A stretch of 64,000 bases of DNA from positions 124,001-188,000 of the forward strand of contig DATCTN010000026.1 of assembly GCA_036567965.1 (NCBI GenBank), read 5' to 3'. This document shows positions 59,020 through 64,000 of this stretch, in pieces. Every line of letters starts with the position of its first letter. The first letter of the stretch is position 1. Source of the DNA: Candidatus Kryptoniota bacterium. Its GTDB lineage: Bacteria > Bacteroidota > Ignavibacteria > Kryptoniales > JAKASW01. The notes under the pieces are model-generated. The model searched no databases, was not told where the DNA came from, and saw only the letters and a program-made list of their open reading frames with translations. The position numbers and the translations under genes are program-made.

Positions 59020-61134
59020 ATGTCACAAAAAATTTTTCATTTTGCGGTTGAAAGAAAAAAAGTTTACGAACTCGCTTACAACTTACGCTGGACTTACAAC
59101 TGTCGAGTCCAGAACTTCTTCGCTAAGCTTAGCCCGCGCGTATGGGAACATTCGAACCATAATCCGATTCAAGTGCTTAATGAAATAAGCGAAGAGGAAT
59201 TGCGATCAAGGTTAATGAACAAGGAATTGCGCGACGAGTTGAATGTGTCCTACGATTCGCTTCAGAATTATCTGAAGATTGTCCGTAAACCTGTTCCTGC
59301 TTTCAAACGTTTTGACAAGCATCCGGTTGCCTACTTCAGCGCTGAAGTCGGGCTCCACGAGAGTATTCCTGTCTATTCCGGCGGTCTCGGCGTGCTTTCG
59401 GGCGATCATACAAAAAGCGCAAGCGATATCGGACTGAATTTCGTCGCCGTGACTCTCTTCTACCGGCAGGGATATTTCGTACAGAAGATCAGCAGCGACG
59501 GTTATCAGCAGGAAGAGTACCGTGAGACAGATTTTCACCGGCTGCCGATCGTCCCCGTTACGGATGAAGGTGGAAACATGGTGAAGGTCCAAGTGCAGAT
59601 TGGAAGAAGCACAATTTCAGTAGGCGCATACAAAGCCGTTGTAGGTCGCTCCCTCCTTTATCTCCTGGAGACAAATCTGCCTGAAAACGAGGAACATTAC
59701 CGAGACCTGACCGCACGAGTATATGGCGGTGACAGCACAACGAGGATCCTGCAGGAGATCGTGCTGGGTATCGGTGGAACGAAATTCCTGAAAGAACTCG
59801 AGCTGGAGCCGGCCGTATACCACATGAACGAGGGACATTCCGCGTTCCTCACGCTGGAACTTCTGCACGAGCAGCTGTTGTCGGGCAAGCCGCTTGAGCG
59901 CGCGATTGAAGAAGTGAAGAAGAAATGTGTCTTCACAACTCATACTCCGGTAGCGGCCGGCCATGACAGGTTCACACTGGACCTGATCAATTTCAGCCTG
60001 AGCGGTTTCATTTCATCGTTCGGAATTACGCCCGACGATTTCATGAAGTTCGGCCGCGTTAATCCTGACGACAAAACTGAGACGTTCTGCATGACGGTCC
60101 TCGCTCTGAAGATGAGCAGGGGAGCAAACGCGGTAAGCGAACTCAACGGGAAAATCAGCAGACAGATGTGGACGGCGCTCTACCCGGGGCGAAAGCCGAA
60201 CGAGGTGCCCATAGGTCATATCACGAATGGCATTCACAGTTCGACATGGATTTCTCATGAAGCGTGCGCGCTCTACGAAAAGCTTCTGGGACCGAACTGG
60301 CTCGGGAAGCTCGATCGTCCGTCAGAGTGGAAAGCTGCTGTCGACAGGATCCCTGACGAGGAACTTTGGGCATTGAGATATGCGCTTCGCAGGAGTCTCA
60401 TTGAGTTTGTCAGACGCCGGCTGAAAAGGCAGCTCCTGAGGTACGGCAATTCATCGGGCTGGGCGGAGAAGACTCTTTCGCCCGACGCACTGACGATCGG
60501 TTTTTCGAGACGGTTCGCAACTTACAAGCGCGCGCCGCTAATTTTCTCGGACATGGAGAGAGCAGCCAGGCTTTTCGGTGACCCGAAGCTCCCGATTCAG
60601 ATAATCTTCAGCGGAAAGGCTCACCCGCGCGACGACGCAGGGAAGTCTTACATCCAGCAAATGATGCACCTTAGCCGCGATCCGCGATTTACCGGCAAGG
60701 TTGTGTTTGTCGAAGATTATGATATGGGTGTCGCACGACATCTTGTTTCAGGATGCGACATCTGGCTGAATAACCCCCGACGCCCTCTCGAAGCAAGCGG
60801 GACGAGCGGCGAGAAAGTCATCCTGAACGGCGGATTGAATTGCAGCGTGATGGACGGTTGGTGGCGTGAAGCATGCAATGGGAAAAATGGCTTTCAAATC
60901 GGTGAGGACAAAGACTTGCAGGTCTCAGTTGAAGAACAAGATAGAATTGATTCCGTAAATTTGTACGACGTCATAGAGAGCAAGATTGTACCTCTTTTTT
61001 ATGATCGTGACGCTTCCGGACTTCCTCTGAAATGGCTGAAGATGGTGAGGGAATCGATTCGGACAATCGCGCCGGTGTACAACACTGCACGAATGGTGAG
61101 AGAATACGTGAATAGCTACTATATACAAAAATGA
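59020..61134 (+). CDS. glgP: alpha-glucan (glycogen/maltodextrin) phosphorylase
   Basis: The product is 704 residues from the ATG at 59020; an in-frame ATG at 58966 would add 18 residues within the hairpin region. The N-terminus is a DUF3417-type domain (YELAYNLRWTYN), followed by YFSAEVGLHESIPVYSGGLG, HMNEGHSAFLTLE and FTTHTPVAAGHDRF. SGTSGEKVILNGGLN bears the PLP-binding lysine. This is the short phosphorylase type found in many thermophiles and Bacteroidota. It releases glucose 1-phosphate from alpha-1,4-glucans. Transketolase and phosphoglucose isomerase follow, forming a carbohydrate block. Confidence 0.94.
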   Translation: MSQKIFHFAVERKKVYELAYNLRWTYNCRVQNFFAKLSPRVWEHSNHNPIQVLNEISEEELRSRLMNKELRDELNVSYDSLQNYLKIVRKPVPAFKRFDKHPVAYFSAEVGLHESIPVYSGGLGVLSGDHTKSASDIGLNFVAVTLFYRQGYFVQKISSDGYQQEEYRETDFHRLPIVPVTDEGGNMVKVQVQIGRSTISVGAYKAVVGRSLLYLLETNLPENEEHYRDLTARVYGGDSTTRILQEIVLGIGGTKFLKELELEPAVYHMNEGHSAFLTLELLHEQLLSGKPLERAIEEVKKKCVFTTHTPVAAGHDRFTLDLINFSLSGFISSFGITPDDFMKFGRVNPDDKTETFCMTVLALKMSRGANAVSELNGKISRQMWTALYPGRKPNEVPIGHITNGIHSSTWISHEACALYEKLLGPNWLGKLDRPSEWKAAVDRIPDEELWALRYALRRSLIEFVRRRLKRQLLRYGNSSGWAEKTLSPDALTIGFSRRFATYKRAPLIFSDMERAARLFGDPKLPIQIIFSGKAHPRDDAGKSYIQQMMHLSRDPRFTGKVVFVEDYDMGVARHLVSGCDIWLNNPRRPLEASGTSGEKVILNGGLNCSVMDGWWREACNGKNGFQIGEDKDLQVSVEEQDRIDSVNLYDVIESKIVPLFYDRDASGLPLKWLKMVRESIRTIAPVYNTARMVREYVNSYYIQK

Positions 61135-61149
61135 AAGACGTTTTTTGCC

Positions 61150-63144
61150 ATGACTAAAACTGATGAACTTTGCATAAATACAATTAGGTTTCTGGCGGTC
61201 GACGCGGTGCAAAAAGCAAATTCGGGACATCCGGGGATGCCTATGGGGACGGCGCCCATCGGCTACACTTTGTGGACGAAATATCTCAAGCACAATCCGC
61301 GCAACCCGAAATGGTTCGATCGCGACCGGTTCGTGCTTTCGGCCGGTCATGGCTCGATGCTCCTGTATTCTCTGCTCCATCTTACCGGATATGATGTTAC
61401 ACTTGAAGATTTGAAGAGTTTCAGACAGTACGGAAGTATCACACCGGGTCATCCTGAATATGGAATTACGCCGGGTGTCGAGACGACGACAGGTCCACTC
61501 GGCCAGGGCCTTAGCAACGCGGTCGGGATGGCCATCGCCGAAGCATATATGGCCGCATACTTTAATCGTGAGGGGTTCAATCTCGTAGATCATTATGCGT
61601 ACGTCATTGCCAGTGACGGCGACATGATGGAAGGCGTGACGAGTGAAGCGGCTTCAACCGCGGGTCATCTCAAGCTCGGCAAGCTGATCGTTTTTTACGA
61701 TGATAATGGAATTACGATAGAAGGTCATACGAGCCTCGCGTTCAGCGAGGATGTACTGGCAAGATATGCGGCGTATGGCTGGCACACACAGCGCATCGAA
61801 GACGGCAACGACATCGAGGCGATAGGAAATGCGATTGAAACGGCGAAAAGTGTAACCGGCATGCCGTCGGTCATCGGAGTGAGGACGCATATCGGGTATG
61901 GTTCGCCGGGGAGACAGGACACCGCCGAAGCTCACGGTCAGCCGCTCGGCGAGAAGGAAGTAGAAGCGACGAAGAAAAATCTCGGATGGCCGCTTCAGCC
62001 GACATTTCTAATCCCCGCTGAAGCGCTGAATGTATTCAGAAAGTCTGTGGACAAAGGCCGGGAGAGCGAATCCGGATGGAATCAGCTTCTTGAAAAGTAC
62101 AGGAAGCAGTTCCCCGACCTCGGCGCAGAATTCCTCGCCTGGCTTTCCGGTGATGTGCCCGCCGCCGCACTTAACGATCTCCCTGGGTTTGATCCAGCGG
62201 CCGGTGCGGTTGCGACTCGCACCGCGTCAGGAAAAGTCATGAGCGCGTTCGAACCCAAAATTAAAAATTTTCTCGGCGGCGCTGCGGACCTCTCACCCTC
62301 GACTGACACATGCGTCAAAGGGCTTGGAGACTTCTCGTCGACATCAAGGACGGGTCGCAATTTCCACTTCGGCATCCGCGAACACGGCATGGGTGCGATA
62401 ATCAACGGCATGGCAGTGCACGGTGGACTGATACCGTTCGGCTCGACATTCTTTGTGTTCACGGACTACATGCGGCCGCCGATGAGGCTCGCAGCAATTT
62501 CCCATTTCAGGACTGTGTACGTCTTCACTCACGACAGCATCGGCCTGGGAGAAGACGGGCCGACCCACCAGCCTGTGGAACATTTCATGCTCATGAGGGC
62601 GATACCGAATTTCGTGATGATCAGACCTGCCGATGCGAATGAGACCGTCGAGGCGTGGAAATATATTCTCGGATACAAGAAAGGGCCGATCGCGCTCGTG
62701 CTGACGAGACAGAAGATCCCGGTCATCGACAGATCGAAATACGCGGCCGAATCCGAACTCCGGCGCGGAGCCTATGTTCTCGCCGACACCGGCAACCCGG
62801 AAGCCATCATAATAGCGACGGGAAGTGAAGTCCATGTCGCCCTTAAAGCTTACGAGGAGCTCGCGTCGAAAGGCGCAAAAGTAAGGCTCGTCAGTATGCC
62901 GAGTTGGGAAATTTTCGATACGCAGGACGCAGCGTACAGAGAATCTGTCCTTCCTGCAAAGGTCTGGCGGAGGGTTTCAATTGAGGCGGGCATTACGAAA
63001 GGTTGGAGCCGGTATGTCGGTGACCGCGGGATCAGCATCGGAGTCGACCGGTTCGGTTCGTCCGCGCCTGTTGATGTCGTAATGCGGGAATACGGAATAA
63101 CAAGTGCCGCAGTCAACGAAGCAGTTGAGAAGCTCCTGAAATAG
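61150..63144 (+). CDS. tkt: transketolase
   Basis: This 664-residue ThDP enzyme is full length. [16 protein letters not shown] and [15 protein letters not shown] form the substrate channel, [17 protein letters not shown] follows, and SDGDMMEG with [10 protein letters not shown] is the ThDP/metal motif (GDG...N). The pyrimidine domain carries [16 protein letters not shown] with the catalytic glutamate, and [17 protein letters not shown]. It exchanges two-carbon units in the non-oxidative pentose phosphate path. It begins 15 bases after glgP. A partial phosphoglucose isomerase gene follows after 34 bp. Confidence 0.96.
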   Translation: MTKTDELCINTIRFLAVDAVQKANSGHPGMPMGTAPIGYTLWTKYLKHNPRNPKWFDRDRFVLSAGHGSMLLYSLLHLTGYDVTLEDLKSFRQYGSITPGHPEYGITPGVETTTGPLGQGLSNAVGMAIAEAYMAAYFNREGFNLVDHYAYVIASDGDMMEGVTSEAASTAGHLKLGKLIVFYDDNGITIEGHTSLAFSEDVLARYAAYGWHTQRIEDGNDIEAIGNAIETAKSVTGMPSVIGVRTHIGYGSPGRQDTAEAHGQPLGEKEVEATKKNLGWPLQPTFLIPAEALNVFRKSVDKGRESESGWNQLLEKYRKQFPDLGAEFLAWLSGDVPAAALNDLPGFDPAAGAVATRTASGKVMSAFEPKIKNFLGGAADLSPSTDTCVKGLGDFSSTSRTGRNFHFGIREHGMGAIINGMAVHGGLIPFGSTFFVFTDYMRPPMRLAAISHFRTVYVFTHDSIGLGEDGPTHQPVEHFMLMRAIPNFVMIRPADANETVEAWKYILGYKKGPIALVLTRQKIPVIDRSKYAAESELRRGAYVLADTGNPEAIIIATGSEVHVALKAYEELASKGAKVRLVSMPSWEIFDTQDAAYRESVLPAKVWRRVSIEAGITKGWSRYVGDRGISIGVDRFGSSAPVDVVMREYGITSAAVNEAVEKLLK

Positions 63145-63178
63145 TTGCTGCTCAAAATCTAATTCAAACGAAAGCGCC

Positions 63179-64000
63179 ATGTCGATCAAATATGAATTTG
63201 CAGCAGGAAAATACCAGTCTGACTTCTCAAGCGCGCTGACTCAATTGTCGGGCGAGAATTTCCTCGCGAGACTCTGGGAAAAAGATGGATCTCTCTGGTC
63301 TGATGAACCGGCGCATAGGGCGGTTGCACTTAACAGGCTTGGCTGGCTCAACCTTCCTTCGAGGATGATTCGGGAAGCAAGTGTTCTTGAGGATTACGCA
63401 AGCGCTGAATCTTATAGGAAATTCACTCACATCGTCCACCTCGGGATGGGAGGGAGCAGCCTCGCGCCTGAAGTCCTGTTCCGAAGTATAGCCTCTGCTG
63501 AAGGATATCCCGAGTTGACTGTTCTCGACTCAACCGATCCCGATCAGATCGAGTCGGTATTGCAGAAGATCAAATTGGAATCATCACTCTTTATCGTAGC
63601 CTCCAAGTCCGGCACAACCATCGAGACGCATTCACTCGCGAAGTTCTTTTATGAAACGATGTTGAATCGATATCCGGAAAACATTGCGAGTCACTTCATC
63701 GCAATAACTGATCCGGGTACTGCCTTGCAGACCGCAGGCGAAGCGAAGTACGCGCGCGTCTTCCTGAACCCGCCCGACATCGGCGGTCGTTACTCGGCGT
63801 TGAGTTATTTCGGATTAGTGCCTTTCGCGCTGATCGGAGGCGATCTCACGCGATTCCTCCGGAAAAGTGTGGAAGAGGAAAATGCTTGCGGACCAACAAT
63901 GCCGACCCCGGATTGCAGCGCCGTCCAACTTGGAGCATTCCTTGGAGCTCTCTGTAGCGCGGGCGCCAACAAGTTGACGATCGAAACGAGTCCGACAATT
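63179..64000 (+). CDS. pgi: glucose-6-phosphate isomerase, 3' truncated
   Basis: This frame is open from the ATG at 63179 to the window end (274 codons), so the C-terminal part is missing. LARLWEKDGSLWSDEP, HLGMGGSSLAPEVLF, VASKSGTTIET and PPDIGGRYSALSYFGL match the phosphoglucose isomerase half of bifunctional transaldolase-isomerase proteins. The transaldolase half is absent: there is no upstream frame for it between the transketolase stop and this start. It interconverts glucose 6-phosphate and fructose 6-phosphate, linking glgP-derived sugar to glycolysis and the pentose phosphate path. No strong ribosome site is seen. Confidence 0.85.
   Translation, partial: MSIKYEFAAGKYQSDFSSALTQLSGENFLARLWEKDGSLWSDEPAHRAVALNRLGWLNLPSRMIREASVLEDYASAESYRKFTHIVHLGMGGSSLAPEVLFRSIASAEGYPELTVLDSTDPDQIESVLQKIKLESSLFIVASKSGTTIETHSLAKFFYETMLNRYPENIASHFIAITDPGTALQTAGEAKYARVFLNPPDIGGRYSALSYFGLVPFALIGGDLTRFLRKSVEEENACGPTMPTPDCSAVQLGAFLGALCSAGANKLTIETSPTI

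Noticed and set aside
1-64000. tRNA, rRNA, transposase and prophage genes
   Set aside because: None could be supported on either strand from reading the intergenic regions and translated frames. A tRNAscan or Infernal run would settle the RNA part.

Overview
The window looks like chromosomal DNA of a heterotrophic, Gram-negative bacterium of the Bacteroidota/Ignavibacteriota-Chlorobiota assemblage. The pointers are a 31-residue AURKAIP1/COX24-type basic protein, a FadL/OmpP1-type porin beside an SGNH lipoprotein, outer-membrane barrels ending in phenylalanine, a TauE/DUF1634 pair, a decaprenyl-phosphate phosphoribosyltransferase-like UbiA protein and large CxxCH cytochromes. Many genes carry good Shine-Dalgarno sequences, and several upstream regions have sigma70-like -35/-10 pairs, which fits Ignavibacteria better than typical Bacteroidia. 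No rRNA, tRNA, CRISPR array, transposase or phage gene was seen. Species-level placement is not possible from this sequence alone.

Layout. 1-2103: end of a uronate/Entner-Doudoroff cluster (kduD, eda, kdgK). 2115-8662 (minus strand): a five-gene redox cluster with a two-haem membrane cytochrome b, a 20-haem and a 10-haem c-type cytochrome, an outer-membrane barrel protein and a membrane-anchored ferredoxin-flavoprotein. This is the most unusual part of the window and reads as a route for electrons across both membranes. 8985-16855: a radical SAM/B12 enzyme, a secreted GH3 beta-glucosidase with a PA14 insert, a small putative membrane metalloprotease, a Dabb protein, an ABC-2 exporter with a LolA-like protein, and a small membrane protein. 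17052-26235: a tightly packed run of a zinc-ribbon microprotein, mutS, herA, a SpoIIE-type phosphatase, a histidine kinase and a UvrD-type helicase. 26236-30320: a short non-coding stretch, membrane proteins, a DMT permease, a UbiA-family enzyme and the TauE/DUF1634 pair.

30394-38923: sppA, an HU-family protein, a zinc-ribbon/TPR protein, the COX24-like mini-protein, an S1/P1-type hydrolase, trpB2, YtxH and DUF948 proteins, an EF-G paralogue and a HIT protein. 39045-44645: an overlapping sugar/envelope operon (wecB, HAD phosphatase, GT-C-like membrane protein, Gfo/Idh dehydrogenase) followed by cca. 44722-50691: a complete TolC-MacA-MacB type efflux operon with two different FtsX-like permeases. 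50794-57980: a 568-residue Rossmann protein (minus), FadL porin, SGNH lipoprotein, a zinc-ribbon membrane protein and purL. 58012-64000: a YihY protein and a carbohydrate block of glycogen phosphorylase, transketolase and a phosphoglucose isomerase cut by the window end.

Taken together the genes describe a saccharolytic bacterium (GH3, kdu/kdg, glgP, tkt, pgi) that may dispose of electrons through a multihaem conduit. All functions are inferred by reading the translated sequence. No database search was possible.
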